Assembly: GCF_007830515.1 (NCBI RefSeq)
Contig: NZ_VLKT01000007.1
Coordinates: forward strand, 1-64,000
Reading direction: 5' to 3'
DNA length: 64,000 nucleotides
From: Mesorhizobium tianshanense
GTDB lineage: Bacteria > Pseudomonadota > Alphaproteobacteria > Rhizobiales > Rhizobiaceae
In this document: piece by piece, positions 1-8,484 of the stretch
Layout of the letters: each line of letters starts with the position of its first letter
Position numbering within the stretch: the stretch's first letter is position 1
The notes under the pieces: generated by a model
Told to the model about the DNA's origin: nothing
What the model saw: only the letters and a program-made list of their open reading frames with translations
The model's database searches: none
Position numbers and translations under genes: made by a program

Positions 1-254
1 CGGTGTTGCGCAGCCTCGACCAGTGGATCAGGCGAAGGCTTCGATCCATTGCATGGAAGCAATGGAAGCGCGGGCGCACCCGCTTTGCGGAGCTGCGTCG
101 CCGGGGCGTCGGGCACGAGCTGGCGGCACAAACCGCCGGCAGCGCGCATGGTCCCTGGCGCATCAGCAACAGCCCAGCGCTCGCCATTGCCCTGCCGAAC
201 GCTTTCCTCGCAAGCATCGGCCTCGCTTTCCTCGCCCCTGCCAATGCCGCATAA
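1..254 (+). CDS. ltrA: Group II intron-encoded reverse transcriptase/maturase, C-terminal fragment (5' end outside the window)
   Basis: The reading frame is open from the window edge to a TAA at 252-254 and encodes the last ~84 residues of a group II intron protein. Visible hallmarks are the maturase (domain X/GIIM) signature: 'DQWIRRRLRSIAWKQWKRG', then 'LRRRGV', then 'WRISNSPALAIALPNAFL'. In the family this domain binds the intron RNA to promote splicing and retrohoming. The reverse transcriptase domain lies upstream of the window, so whether the protein is intact cannot be judged. The intron's domain V/VI RNA follows directly, which supports an intron copy with an intact 3' end rather than a stray fragment. 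The GTG at 3 is internal, not a start. Confidence 0.85.
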   Translation, partial: VLRSLDQWIRRRLRSIAWKQWKRGRTRFAELRRRGVGHELAAQTAGSAHGPWRISNSPALAIALPNAFLASIGLAFLAPANAA

Positions 255-261
255 CCAACCG

Positions 262-334
262 AACCGCCTTGTACGGGCCCGTACGCAGGGTGGTGTGGGA
301 GGGGAGGAACCGCAAGGTTCCCCCCTATCCCGAT
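262..334 (+). ncRNA. Group II intron domains V and VI, 3' end of intron
   Basis: A 34-nt hairpin at 262-295 (arms 'accgccttgtacgg' and 'gtacgcagggtggt') has the size and internal bulge of domain V, the catalytic hairpin. The next hairpin (about 297-331, loop 'gcaa') fits domain VI. An unpaired A at 327 lies 7 nt before a possible 3' splice site at 334 ('cccgat'), the usual branch-point distance. Seen: both hairpins directly after the maturase stop. Inferred: the exact 3' boundary. Confidence 0.7.
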
Positions 335-376
335 TTCAGCTTTCGGCGCCATCCTCGGCTGATTGATCCTGCGCCC

Positions 377-405
377 TTGCATTTCATCGCCGAATTGCCG
401 ATATG
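377..405 (+). promoter_or_regulatory. Candidate sigma-70 promoter of the SRP RNA gene
   Basis: TTGCAT (377-382), a 17-bp spacer and GATATG (400-405) would start transcription at about 412, exactly where the SRP RNA folding begins. The intron 3' end lies only 43 bp upstream, so the promoter is downstream of the intron and probably undisturbed. The -10 match is modest (3 of 6). Confidence 0.45.
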
Positions 406-410
406 GAAAA

Positions 411-509
411 CGGGAGGTTGGTGGTGGACGGTCCACTCGCCAACCGGGTCAGGTCCGGAAGGAAGCAGCCCTAACGAGCCCGGAACGGGTCATTGTTCCA
501 GCCTCCCGC
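411..509 (+). ncRNA. ffs: Signal recognition particle RNA, small bacterial (4.5S) type
   Basis: The ~97-nt RNA has the invariant SRP domain IV sequence 'ggtcaggtccggaaggaagc' (446-465), which binds the M domain of Ffh. The ends pair strongly: 'gggaggttgg' at 412 with 'ccagcctccc' ending at 507. This gives the single long hairpin expected of a proteobacterial SRP RNA lacking the Alu domain. It acts with Ffh and FtsY in co-translational membrane targeting. It directly precedes dnaX. Confidence 0.95.
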
Positions 510-612
510 CTCTTCGCCTTTCTCCCGCGACATTGACGGCGCCAAGCCCTGCGGGCGAAACTATGCGCAGGAATCGGCCGCCCCAGACGTGGCCTTGGAG
601 CTTTACTGGCGA

Positions 613-2445
613 ATGAGCGAAGCCGGAAATTCGGGAACGGAAAAGGCCGCCGCCTATCGCGTTCTGGCGCGCAAATACCGTCCTGCGAATTTTTCGGAAC
701 TGATCGGCCAGGAGCCGATGGTCCGCACCCTCACCAACGCCTTCGCCACCGGCCGCATCGCCCAGGCCTGGATGCTGACCGGCGTGCGCGGTGTCGGCAA
801 GACGACGACGGCGCGCATCCTGGCCCGCGCGCTCAACTACAAGACCGCCTCCGTCGACCAGCCTTCAGTCGATCTTGCCGTGCTGGGCGAGCACTGCCAG
901 GCGATCATGGAAGGCCGACATGTCGACGTCATCGAGATGGACGCCGCCTCGCACACCGGCATCGACGATATCAGGGACATCATCGAGCGCGTGCGCTACG
1001 CGCCGGTCTCGGCGCGCTACAAGGTCTACATCATCGACGAAGTGCACATGCTCTCGACCCAGGCCTTCAACGGCCTGCTGAAGACGCTGGAAGAGCCGCC
1101 GCCGCACGTCAAATTCATCTTCGCCACCACCGAAATCAGAAAAGTGCCGATCACTGTTCTGTCGCGTTGCCAGCGCTTCGACCTCAGGCGTATCGACGCC
1201 GGCGCGCTGGTCGCTCATCTCTCCTCGATCGCCGCCAAGGAAGACATTGCGGTCGACGACGACGCGCTTGCGATGATCGCCCGTGCGGCCGAAGGCTCGG
1301 CGCGCGACTCGCTGTCCATTCTCGACCAGGCGATCGCCCATGGCAGCGGCACGGTCAGCGCCGAAGCAGTGCGCGCCATGCTCGGCCTGGCCGACCGCGC
1401 CCGCATCGTCGACCTGTTCGAACATGTGATGAAGGGCGATGTGGCGGCCGCGCTCGCCGAATTCCGCGCCCAGTACGACACCGGCGCCGATCCGGCCGCG
1501 GTGCTGACCGACCTTGCCGAGTTCAACCACCTCGTCACCAGGCTGCGCTTCGTGCCGACCGCCCTCGATGACGCCTCGCTGTCCGAGGACGAACGCCGTC
1601 GCGGCGCCGATTTCGCCAAGGCACTGTCGGTCAGGGTGCTGTCGCGAACCTGGCAGATGCTGTTGAAGGGCATTCCTGAGGTGCAATCCTCGAACCGGCC
1701 GGTCAGCGCCGCCGAAATGGTGCTGATCCGGCTGGCGCACGCCGCCGACCTGCCGACGCTTGACGAGGCGCTGAAATCGCTGGAGAGCGGAGCATCGGTG
1801 CCAAATGGTGCGCCGCGCTCGAATGGTGCGCCTGCAAGTCCCGGCCCCGCAAATCCTGGCCCCGCAAGTCCTGGTAATGGCGGCGGCGCCAGTGCGGTGG
1901 CGCAGACGCGGATGCCGACGGCCAATGGCGGCGCGCAGACCATGCGGCTGGTCGAGGCCGAGCCGATGCCTGCAGCCTTCGTTCCGACGCCGGAGCCGGT
2001 CGCGGATGCGCCGCCGGTGCCGGTGAAATCGCTGGCCGACATCGCCGCCCTTGCCGACGCCCAGCGCGACATGGCTTTCAAGGTGCTGGTGAAGCGCTGC
2101 GTGCGCCTCGTGCGCATCGAGCCGGGCCGCATCGACGTCAGCCTGACCGATGACGCGCCGAAGATGCTGCTCAACGATCTGACCGCCAAATTGCGCGCCT
2201 GGACGGGTCGCAGCTGGCTGGTGTCGTTGTCGAAGGAAGAGGGCGGCCAGACGCTGGCCGAGATGGAATCGACCAAACGCGAAAACGCCCTTCTCGATGC
2301 CAAGAGCGACCCGACCGTCGCCGCCATCCTGGCGCGTTTTCCCGGCGCCAGAATCATCGACGTGCGCATTCCCGATGCACCGGAAGCCGATGCGGTCGAG
2401 GCCGAAGTTCCGGTCGAGCCGGCGACAGACGACGACGAAACCTGA
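613..2445 (+). CDS. dnaX: DNA polymerase III subunit tau (clamp-loader ATPase)
   Basis: The 610-aa protein is the clamp-loader motor that opens the DnaN sliding clamp and couples polymerase to helicase. The AAA+ core has Walker A 'GVRGVGKT' (residues 57-64), Walker B 'YIIDEVHML' (~140) and sensor 1 'FIFATTE' (~172). A Pro/Gly/Ala/Asn linker (~400-440) carries 15-bp tandem repeats. The C-terminal domain (~475-600) resembles the tau polymerase-binding region. The zinc module after Walker A, four Cys in E. coli, keeps one Cys here ('[12 protein letters not shown]'). I recall the same loss in other rhizobia, so it is probably lineage-typical. ATG613 was chosen because the frame upstream of it overlaps the SRP RNA. 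ybaB follows 29 bp later, as in the classic dnaX-ybaB-recR operon. No slippery sequence for a short gamma form was recognised. Confidence 0.95.
   Translation: MSEAGNSGTEKAAAYRVLARKYRPANFSELIGQEPMVRTLTNAFATGRIAQAWMLTGVRGVGKTTTARILARALNYKTASVDQPSVDLAVLGEHCQAIMEGRHVDVIEMDAASHTGIDDIRDIIERVRYAPVSARYKVYIIDEVHMLSTQAFNGLLKTLEEPPPHVKFIFATTEIRKVPITVLSRCQRFDLRRIDAGALVAHLSSIAAKEDIAVDDDALAMIARAAEGSARDSLSILDQAIAHGSGTVSAEAVRAMLGLADRARIVDLFEHVMKGDVAAALAEFRAQYDTGADPAAVLTDLAEFNHLVTRLRFVPTALDDASLSEDERRRGADFAKALSVRVLSRTWQMLLKGIPEVQSSNRPVSAAEMVLIRLAHAADLPTLDEALKSLESGASVPNGAPRSNGAPASPGPANPGPASPGNGGGASAVAQTRMPTANGGAQTMRLVEAEPMPAAFVPTPEPVADAPPVPVKSLADIAALADAQRDMAFKVLVKRCVRLVRIEPGRIDVSLTDDAPKMLLNDLTAKLRAWTGRSWLVSLSKEEGGQTLAEMESTKRENALLDAKSDPTVAAILARFPGARIIDVRIPDAPEADAVEAEVPVEPATDDDET
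1834..1874 (+). repeat. 15-bp tandem repeat within dnaX linker
   Basis: Two full copies and one partial copy of 'gcaagtcccggcccc' (1834-1848, 1849-1863, 1864-1874) encode Pro-Gly-Pro-Ala-Ser/Asn units. Just upstream, 'aatggtgcgcc' occurs twice (Asn-Gly-Ala-Pro). Slippage in a disordered linker is the simplest explanation; length may vary between strains. Confidence 0.8.
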
Positions 2446-2474
2446 TACAGCATCAATTTGCAGAGGACCACGCT

Positions 2475-2798
2475 ATGAAAGATCTTCTCGGCATGATGGG
2501 CAAGGCGAAGGAAATGCAGGCCAAGTTCCAGGCCATGCAGGACGAGATCGCCACGTTGGAAGCCACCGGACAGGCCGGCGGCGGCTTGGTCGGCGTGACG
2601 CTGACCGGCAAATTCGAGATGAAGTCGCTGAAGATCGATCCGTCGCTGTTCAAGGAGGACGAGGTCGAGATTCTTGAGGATCTGCTTCTGGCCGCCCACA
2701 ATGATGCCAGGGTCAAGGTCGAGCAGATCATGCAGGAAAAGACCCAGGCACTGACCGCGGGACTGCCGATACCGCCGGGAATGAAGTTGCCGTTCTAG
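2475..2798 (+). CDS. ybaB: YbaB/EbfC family nucleoid-associated protein
   Basis: The 107-aa protein matches the YbaB/EbfC family in length and in the N-terminal '[18 protein letters not shown]' helix, the glycine-rich '[24 protein letters not shown]' strand region and the C-terminal '[13 protein letters not shown]'. Family members are dimeric tweezer-shaped DNA-binding proteins. They are encoded almost universally between dnaX and recR and are thought to act in nucleoid organisation or recombinational repair. Here recR is separated by two extra genes. The ATG follows 'agaggacc' at suitable spacing. Confidence 0.93.
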   Translation: MKDLLGMMGKAKEMQAKFQAMQDEIATLEATGQAGGGLVGVTLTGKFEMKSLKIDPSLFKEDEVEILEDLLLAAHNDARVKVEQIMQEKTQALTAGLPIPPGMKLPF

Positions 2799-2826
2799 AT
2801 CTGAACTTTAGCGTTTCAGCGGCGCC

Positions 2827-3234
2827 ATGACCAACGAGCCATCAGCCAGGTTGATAGAGCAGCGCGTTCGAAACAGGATCTATGAGATCCTGGAATCCTT
2901 GGCCGACTGCGACGCGGGCGTGGATCTCATTGGAATTAATGGCTATTTTCATCTCTTCGACGATTTCCTCCATCATCCGTCCATCGAATCCGGCATGTCG
3001 GTTCTGTCGAAGGACGAACGCGCGATCGTGCTGGAAATTGCCGACTTCCTGGAAGCCGCCTGCGCGGCGACCCCTGACTTCACCAGGGCCGAGTTCATCG
3101 AGAGCGGCTGGCCGCGGCAGATTGCGCCCAAGGCGCGGGATGCGCGGACGCTGTTCCTGAGACGCGGTCTGTTTTCGGAGGAATTCGACGAGTCCGAGCC
3201 CGGGCAACCGATCGTTTTGTCCGCAGGCAGATAG
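2827..3234 (+). CDS. Conserved-looking protein of unknown function
   Basis: I do not recognise this 135-aa protein. It begins 28 bp after ybaB on the same strand and is probably co-transcribed. It has no signal peptide or membrane segment, is rich in acidic residues, and is mostly helical in appearance. Phrases such as 'LESLADCDAGVDLIGINGYFHLFDDFLHHPSIE' and 'DFLEAACAATPDFTRAEFIESGWPRQIAP' have regular hydrophobic spacing and rhizobial codon use, so it is very likely translated. It interrupts the usual ybaB-recR adjacency. A cytosolic protein is likely; function unknown. Confidence 0.65.
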   Translation: MTNEPSARLIEQRVRNRIYEILESLADCDAGVDLIGINGYFHLFDDFLHHPSIESGMSVLSKDERAIVLEIADFLEAACAATPDFTRAEFIESGWPRQIAPKARDARTLFLRRGLFSEEFDESEPGQPIVLSAGR

Positions 3235-3388
3235 GGCGGTTCGTCCTATTGCTTGGCCCCCAGATGTGCTCCACCGGATGTGCCGATTTGGCCACTCTCG
3301 TCGTTTGATAACCCTTTAGCCATCTTTTTGCCTGAAAGAGTATCATTCTTGCCACAAGCCGGGGCGGCGACAGAATGAGGGGATACTT

Positions 3389-4348
3389 TTGATCGCGACC
3401 CGATGGAAGGCGCCATTATTGCTCGGCGTCATCACCTCTCCGCTATTTTTGGCCGCCTGCAGTCAGACCACCTCGCATGGCATGTCCGTGGCCAGCCTGA
3501 CCGATGCCGTCAAATCCCGGCCCTACAATCACACGGCGAAGGACAAGGAGTGCCTCCAGCGCGCGATGTTCTTCGAATCCAACCGGTCGAGCCGTGACGG
3601 CATGATTGCCGTCGGCACGGTGGTCATGAACCGGCTGCGGTCCGGCAAGCACGGCAACACCATCTGCCAGGTGGTCGGCGAGCGCGGGCAGTTCGCGCCG
3701 GGCGTGATGACGCGGCGGATGAATTCGAAGGCGCTGCCCGATGTCGAGGAAGCCGCCGAGGCGGTGCTCAAGGGCGAGCGCAAGGCCAAGCTGAAGAACA
3801 CGATGTTCTTTCACACCGCCGGCCTGCGGTTCCCCTACAAGAACATGCACTACACCATGGTTGCCGGCGGCAATGCCTTCTATGAAAAGCGCGGCCGGAA
3901 CTGGAAACCGTTGCCGGACGAGCCCATGGTCGCGATAGCACAGGCTACGCCGCGGGCGCCGAGGCGCGCCACGCTCGTGGCCTCCGCGGCGCCGGTGCGG
4001 GCAGACAAGGCAACATCCGCCCGGGCGACATCCGCTGAGCCAACAGCTACTGAGACAAGGCCGGTCGAGGCAACCTACGTGACCGCAGCCGCACCGCAGG
4101 CGGCAAAGCCGATGAAGGCGACCTTCGTGAAGGCGATCCCCGCGGAGGCTATCTCCGAGAAGGCGACGCTCGTGGCGATGCAGGAGCCGGACGCGGCCCG
4201 TTTCGGCGGCACGGCCGGTGCGCAACCAGTCAGTTCATTCTCGGCGGCTCCGGCCGAGCCGACGATGTCGTTTGAATCGACGCCCGAGAACACCGACGCC
4301 ATCGGCGCGATGATCGCAGGCCAGGCCCGGCCGCTGGAAGCATACTGA
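3389..4348 (+). CDS. SleB-like cell-wall hydrolase, predicted lipoprotein
   Basis: The 319-aa protein starts with a lipoprotein signal peptide: hydrophobic stretch then 'LFLAACSQ', so lipidation is predicted at the Cys. Residues ~48-170 form a cell-wall hydrolase of the SleB/Hydrolase_2 family. Marks are 'ECLQRAMFFESNRSSRDGM' with a probable catalytic Glu, 'VGTVVMNRL', 'TICQVVGERGQFAP', and the C-terminal 'FFHTAGLRFPY'. Relatives are spore-cortex or peptidoglycan-cleaving enzymes; in rhizobia the role would be envelope remodelling. Residues ~185-319 are a low-complexity Ala/Thr/Pro/Lys tail with repeated 'KAT' units. The start is TTG3389, preceded by 'gagggga' at good spacing; no ATG fits better. 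The gene lies between ybaB and recR. Confidence 0.8.
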   Translation: MIATRWKAPLLLGVITSPLFLAACSQTTSHGMSVASLTDAVKSRPYNHTAKDKECLQRAMFFESNRSSRDGMIAVGTVVMNRLRSGKHGNTICQVVGERGQFAPGVMTRRMNSKALPDVEEAAEAVLKGERKAKLKNTMFFHTAGLRFPYKNMHYTMVAGGNAFYEKRGRNWKPLPDEPMVAIAQATPRAPRRATLVASAAPVRADKATSARATSAEPTATETRPVEATYVTAAAPQAAKPMKATFVKAIPAEAISEKATLVAMQEPDAARFGGTAGAQPVSSFSAAPAEPTMSFESTPENTDAIGAMIAGQARPLEAY

Positions 4349-4412
4349 CGGCAGCAGCGTCTTTAGCGTCGACGCTGGGCATCGGAGTGTTCCAAGGCGC
4401 GCGGAAAAATCC

Positions 4413-4512
4413 TAGAGCCTGATCCATTCCGATTAAAATCGGAATGGGGATCTATGTTCTTGTTTGACCATGATCTTTCCCGAAAACCGGTTTCCACTTT
4501 TCGGGATCATGG
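4413..4512. repeat. Composite palindromic intergenic repeat
   Basis: Two palindromes lie side by side between the hydrolase gene and recR. The first (4413-4446) has 'gatccattccgat' answered by 'atcggaatgg'. The second (4468-4512) has 'ccatgatctttcccgaaaa' answered by 'ttttcgggatcatgg'. Both motif types recur elsewhere in the window (39220-39264; 42471-42514; 48189-48226). They could fold into strong hairpins as RNA. Confidence 0.8.
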
Positions 4513-4526
4513 TCTAAACCGATGCG

Positions 4527-5132
4527 ATGTCGAAGCGAATCGCTGGTCCCGAGATCGAACGCCTGATCCAGCTTCTGGCCAAGGTGCCGGGGCTCGGTCC
4601 CCGTTCGGCCAGGCGCGCCGCGCTCCATCTGATCAAGAAGAAGGAACAGCTCCTGTCGCCGCTCGCCGCCGCCATGAGCGAGGCGGTCGACAAGGTGCGC
4701 ATCTGCTCGACCTGCGGCAATGTCGATACGTCCGACCCCTGCATGATCTGCACCGATCCGCGCCGCGACGCCGGCACGCTGATCGTCGTCGAGGACGTGG
4801 CCGACCTCTGGGCGCTGGAGCGGGCGGCCGCCATGAATGTCCGCTACCATGTGCTCGGCGGCACGCTGTCGCCGCTCGACGGCATGGGTCCCGAGCAGCT
4901 CAACATCCGCTCGCTGGTCGACCGTGTCGCCGGCGGCGAGGTCAAGGAGGTGATCCTCGCCGTCAATGCCACGGTCGAAGGCCAGACCACCGCGCATTAT
5001 CTCACCGACCAATTGTCCGGCTTCGATATCAAGGTGACACGGCTGGCGCATGGCGTGCCGGTCGGCGGCGAGCTCGACTATCTCGACGAAGGCACGCTGG
5101 CCGCGGCGCTGCGCTCGCGGACGGCGTTTTAG
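4527..5132 (+). CDS. recR: Recombination mediator protein RecR
   Basis: The 201-aa protein matches RecR along its whole length. It has the N-terminal HhH-like '[23 protein letters not shown]', the zinc finger '[16 protein letters not shown]' (residues ~57-72), the Toprim domain starting '[18 protein letters not shown]', and the C-terminal '[21 protein letters not shown]'. With RecO (and RecF, present at 52.7 kb) it loads RecA on SSB-coated gapped DNA. The intergenic palindromes upstream sit only 15 bp before the ATG and may separate it from the dnaX operon. Confidence 0.97.
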   Translation: MSKRIAGPEIERLIQLLAKVPGLGPRSARRAALHLIKKKEQLLSPLAAAMSEAVDKVRICSTCGNVDTSDPCMICTDPRRDAGTLIVVEDVADLWALERAAAMNVRYHVLGGTLSPLDGMGPEQLNIRSLVDRVAGGEVKEVILAVNATVEGQTTAHYLTDQLSGFDIKVTRLAHGVPVGGELDYLDEGTLAAALRSRTAF

Positions 5133-5179
5133 CGGGTGGTTGTTGGGAAGGACGCTTCTGAGATGATTGCATTCCTTCG

Positions 5180-5338
5180 CGCCCCCCTCTGTCCTGCTGG
5201 ACATCTCCCCCACACGGGGGGAGATTGGATGTCACGCCGGCTTTCGCCAACCTCCTGCGCTGGAGAAAAGGCGCCGTTATCAAAGCTGCCAATCTCCCCC
5301 CTCGTGGGGGAGATGTCCGGCAGGACAGAGGGGGGCGC
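5180..5338. repeat. Pair of ~50-bp repeats in inverted orientation
   Basis: A GC-rich element beginning 'cgcccccctctgtcctg' (5180-5229) returns in reverse complement at 5289-5338 ('caggacagaggggggcg'), with 59 bp between. Each copy is itself hairpin-prone ('atctcccccacacgggggg'). The pair could fold into a large cruciform/RNA stem between recR and the transglycosylase gene. The right copy overlaps the predicted start of the latter gene. Confidence 0.85.
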
Positions 5339-6590
5339 GACAGAGCGCGGGCTACGCAAATTCAGCTTTGCATTTCTTCTCGTCGCACTAACTCTCATCC
5401 TCCTCATCTCCCCCGCCTCCGCCGCACCAATCGACGACCAGTTCCGCGCCTGGCTGCAGAATGACCTTTGGCCTGAAGCCAAAGCCAAAGGCATCTCCAG
5501 AAAAACCTTCGAGGCCGCCTTCAATGGCGTCAAACCGAACCTCAAACTGCCCGACCTGGTGATGCCGGGCAAAAAGGCGAAAACACCGCTGAAGCAGCAT
5601 CAGGCGGAGTTCGGTTCGCCCGGCGCCTATTTCACCGAAAAGACGGTTCGCGCCGTCACATCAGGCGGGCGGGCGCGCAAGGCGGCCAACGCCAGGACGA
5701 TTGCCGCGATCGAGCAGCGTTACGGCGTGCCGGGCGACATGCTGCTGGCGATCTGGGGCCGCGAGAGCGGCTTCGGCGCGGCGAAGATGCCCTACGACGC
5801 CTTCGAGGTGCTGGGCACCAAGGCGTTCATGGCGACCAGGAAGGATTTCTTCCGCACCGAGCTGATGGCGGCGCTCGAACTCGTCGAGCGTGGGCTGGCA
5901 CCGGTCGGCGCGATGAAATCGTCCTGGGCGGGCGCGCTCGGCCAGCCGCAATTCATGCCGACGTCCTTCCTGAAGCATGCCGTCGATTTCGACGGCGACG
6001 GCCGGGCCGACATCTGGAATTCGAAACCCGACACGCTGGCCTCGATCGCCAACTACCTCGTCCACTATGGCTGGGTGAAGGGCCGTGAATGGGGTTTCGA
6101 GGTGACGGTGCCGGAAGCGATCTCCTGTTCGCTCGAAGGTCCGGACCAGGGCAAGAGAATTTCCGAGTGGGCTGACATGGGTATCAAGCGCGTCGCGGCA
6201 AGACCGTTTCCGGCGCGCGAGTTGAAGGCCGAAGGCTTTCTCTTGATGCCGGCCGGGCGCAGCGGTCCAGCCTTCATCGTCACGCCCAATTTCTACGTGC
6301 TGAAACAATACAACACCAGCGATCTCTACGCCCTGTTCATCGGCCACGGCGCCGACCGCATCGCTCATGGCGACAGCAATTTTTCGAGCAGCTGGGGCGC
6401 GGTCGGCGGGCTCTACAGATCGGACATCGCCGCCCTGCAGCGGGCGCTGGAGGCCAAGGGCTACGATGTCGGCAGCGCCGATGGTTTGCCAGGCTTCAAG
6501 ACGCGCCGTTCGATCGGCAAATGGCAGGCCGGGAACGGTCGGGCCGCCACCTGCTTTCCCGACGCCGATCTGGTCACCGCACTGAAGTAG
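5313..6590 (+). CDS. MltB-like lytic murein transglycosylase with peptidoglycan-binding domain
   Basis: About 425 aa. A signal peptide ('FSFAFLLVALTLILLISPASAAP') precedes an SLT_2/MltB-type catalytic domain. The catalytic Glu lies in 'LLAIWGRESGFG', followed by 'ALGQPQFMPTSFLKHAVDFDGDGRADIW'. A C-terminal PG_binding_1 domain begins 'SDIAALQRALEAKGYDVG' and contains 'GLPGFKTRRSIGKWQ'. Such enzymes cleave the MurNAc-GlcNAc bond non-hydrolytically in the periplasm. The start is uncertain: ATG5313 (or GTG5304) lies inside the right-hand copy of the inverted repeat, so the repeat appears to supply the first ~9 codons and the purine-rich 'gggggag' before the start. The open frame continues upstream to 5136 through both repeats, but that extension is repeat-derived. 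Confidence 0.85.
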   Translation: MSGRTEGGATERGLRKFSFAFLLVALTLILLISPASAAPIDDQFRAWLQNDLWPEAKAKGISRKTFEAAFNGVKPNLKLPDLVMPGKKAKTPLKQHQAEFGSPGAYFTEKTVRAVTSGGRARKAANARTIAAIEQRYGVPGDMLLAIWGRESGFGAAKMPYDAFEVLGTKAFMATRKDFFRTELMAALELVERGLAPVGAMKSSWAGALGQPQFMPTSFLKHAVDFDGDGRADIWNSKPDTLASIANYLVHYGWVKGREWGFEVTVPEAISCSLEGPDQGKRISEWADMGIKRVAARPFPARELKAEGFLLMPAGRSGPAFIVTPNFYVLKQYNTSDLYALFIGHGADRIAHGDSNFSSSWGAVGGLYRSDIAALQRALEAKGYDVGSADGLPGFKTRRSIGKWQAGNGRAATCFPDADLVTALK

Positions 6591-6822
6591 TTGCAACATC
6601 AGCGGATTTTAGCCGGCGTTGTGGCCGCTCGCCGCGCCCAATCTGGTACAACGCGCTGTCTTGCAAATGCCCGTTGCCGGCTTGGAAACCGCCGGATATG
6701 GTAATGGTCCAACTGGACAAAAATTGCCAAGGCAACCGGTCCAGGGGCTATCGTTCAGCCCGGCAAAGAACGCAACAGCCTGAGCCGGGAACTCAGGTCA
6801 ACAAAACAGGGAACAGTCAAAA
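6591..6822 (+). promoter_or_regulatory. Leader/promoter region of the peptide-type ABC operon, with a possible operator
   Basis: This 232-bp non-coding stretch separates the transglycosylase from the ABC transporter. It holds an inverted repeat 'gtcca-ac-tggac' (6707-6718) within 'tggtccaactggacaa', which resembles the size and symmetry of GntR-family operators. No convincing promoter hexamers were identified and no regulator gene is adjacent. The operator assignment is speculative. Confidence 0.25.
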
Positions 6823-8466
6823 ATGATGATGGAAAAGTTTGCTCTACGCTCCCGCTTCTTGCTTGCGGGTGCGGCCATGTCCGCGCTGCTTCTGGCCGGC
6901 GCACCGGCCTTTGCGGTCACGCCCGCCGACACGCTGGTCGAGGGGTTCGCCATCGACGACATCATCTCCATGGATCCGGGCGAGGCGTTCGAATTGTCGA
7001 CCGCCGAGGTCACCGGCAACACCTACGATCTTCTTGTCCGTCTCGACTTGAGCGACACCTCCAAGGTCAAGGGCGATCTCGCCGAAAGCTGGAGCGTCTC
7101 CGACGACGGCCTGACCTACACCTTCAAGCTCAAGCCCGGCCTGAAGTTTGCCTCGGGCAATCCGATCACCGCCGCCGACGTCGCCTATTCGTTCGAGCGT
7201 GCCATCAAGCTCGACAAAAGCCCTGCCTTCATCATCGGGCAGTTCGGCATCGATGGCGGTAACGTCACCGAGAAGGCCAAGGCTGTCGACGACACGACAT
7301 TCCAGTTCACCGTCGACAAGGCCTATGCGCCGAGCTTCGTCCTGAACTGTCTGTCGGCAACGGTCGCCTCGGTCGTCGACGCCAAGCTGGTCAAGGAACA
7401 CGTCGCCGCGGTCACGCCGAGCGACGACTACAAATACGACAACGACTTCGGCAACGCCTGGCTGAAGACCGGCTATGCCGGCTCCGGCCCCTACAAGCTG
7501 CGCGAATGGCGGGCCAACGAGGTCGTCGTCATGGAGCGCAACGACAATTATCACGGCGAAAAGGCCAAGCTCGCCCGCGTCATCTATCGCAACATGAAGG
7601 AAAGCTCGGGCCAGCGCCTGGCGCTGGAGGCCGGCGACATCGACGTTGCCCGCAATCTCGAACCGAACGACCTCGACGCCATCGCCAAGAACGCCGATCT
7701 CACCACCACCAGCGCGCCGAAGGGCACGGTCTTCTACATCAGCCTCAATCAGAAAAACCCGAACCTCGCCAAGCCCGAGGTTCGCCAGGCCTTCAAATAT
7801 CTTGTCGACTACGATGCCTTGAGCTCGACCATCCTCAAAGGCATCGGCGAGATTCACCAGACCTTCCTGTCGAAAGGCGTGCTCGGCGAGTTGGACGAGA
7901 ATCCGTTCACGTTCGACCTCGCCAAAGCCAAGGAACTGCTCGCCAAGGCAGGCCTGGCCGACGGCTTCAGCGTCACCATGGACGTACGCAACACCCAGCC
8001 GGTGACCGGCATGGCGGAATCGTTCCAGCAGACGCTCGGACAGGCCGGCGTCAAGCTGGAGATCATTCCCGGCGACGGCAAGCAGACGCTGACCAAATAC
8101 CGTGCCCGCAACCACGACATCTATATCGGCCAGTGGGGCCAGGATTATTTCGATCCGAATTCCAATGCCCAGACCTTTGCCTCGAACCCCGACAATTCGG
8201 ATGAAGGCAAGACCAAGACCCTGGCCTGGCGCAACGCCTGGGATATTCCCGACTTGACCAAGGAAACGGAAGCTGCCCTGCTCGAGAAGGACGCCGCCAA
8301 GCGTGCCGCGATGTACCAGGATCTGCAGAAGAAGATCCTCGAAACCAGTCCTTTCATCATCATTCACCAGCAGCTGGAAGTGGCCGGCCTGCGCAAGAAC
8401 CTCAAGGGCTTCGCGCTCGGCCCGAGCTTCGACACCAACTTTGTCGGCCAGATCTCCAAGGAGTGA
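6823..8466 (+). CDS. Family-5 ABC transporter substrate-binding protein (peptide/opine type)
   Basis: The 547-aa precursor has a Sec signal peptide ending near 'LLLAGAPAFA' and a family-5 solute-binding fold: 'GDLAESWSVSDDGLTYTFKLKPGLKFASGNPITAADVAYSFER', then 'GSGPYKLREW' and 'PEVRQAFKYLVDYDALSS'. It would capture a peptide-like or other small substrate in the periplasm and deliver it to the permeases encoded immediately downstream. Substrate cannot be read from sequence. The downstream aminotransferase hints at an amino compound, but that is only context. Three ATG-type codons at 6823, 6826 and 6829 are possible starts; the signal peptide is intact with any of them. Confidence 0.9.
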   Translation: MMMEKFALRSRFLLAGAAMSALLLAGAPAFAVTPADTLVEGFAIDDIISMDPGEAFELSTAEVTGNTYDLLVRLDLSDTSKVKGDLAESWSVSDDGLTYTFKLKPGLKFASGNPITAADVAYSFERAIKLDKSPAFIIGQFGIDGGNVTEKAKAVDDTTFQFTVDKAYAPSFVLNCLSATVASVVDAKLVKEHVAAVTPSDDYKYDNDFGNAWLKTGYAGSGPYKLREWRANEVVVMERNDNYHGEKAKLARVIYRNMKESSGQRLALEAGDIDVARNLEPNDLDAIAKNADLTTTSAPKGTVFYISLNQKNPNLAKPEVRQAFKYLVDYDALSSTILKGIGEIHQTFLSKGVLGELDENPFTFDLAKAKELLAKAGLADGFSVTMDVRNTQPVTGMAESFQQTLGQAGVKLEIIPGDGKQTLTKYRARNHDIYIGQWGQDYFDPNSNAQTFASNPDNSDEGKTKTLAWRNAWDIPDLTKETEAALLEKDAAKRAAMYQDLQKKILETSPFIIIHQQLEVAGLRKNLKGFALGPSFDTNFVGQISKE

Positions 8467-8484
8467 TGCCGGCGGACGCGCCGC

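Noticed and set aside
1830..1880. Programmed frameshift in dnaX making a gamma subunit
   Set aside because: The repetitive linker has no A-rich slippery heptamer or following hairpin; other alphaproteobacteria are reported to obtain shorter forms by proteolysis.
5136..5312. Longer N-terminus for the lytic transglycosylase starting at 5136
   Set aside because: This extension translates both inverted repeats and precedes the signal peptide by ~75 residues; it is very unlikely to be used.
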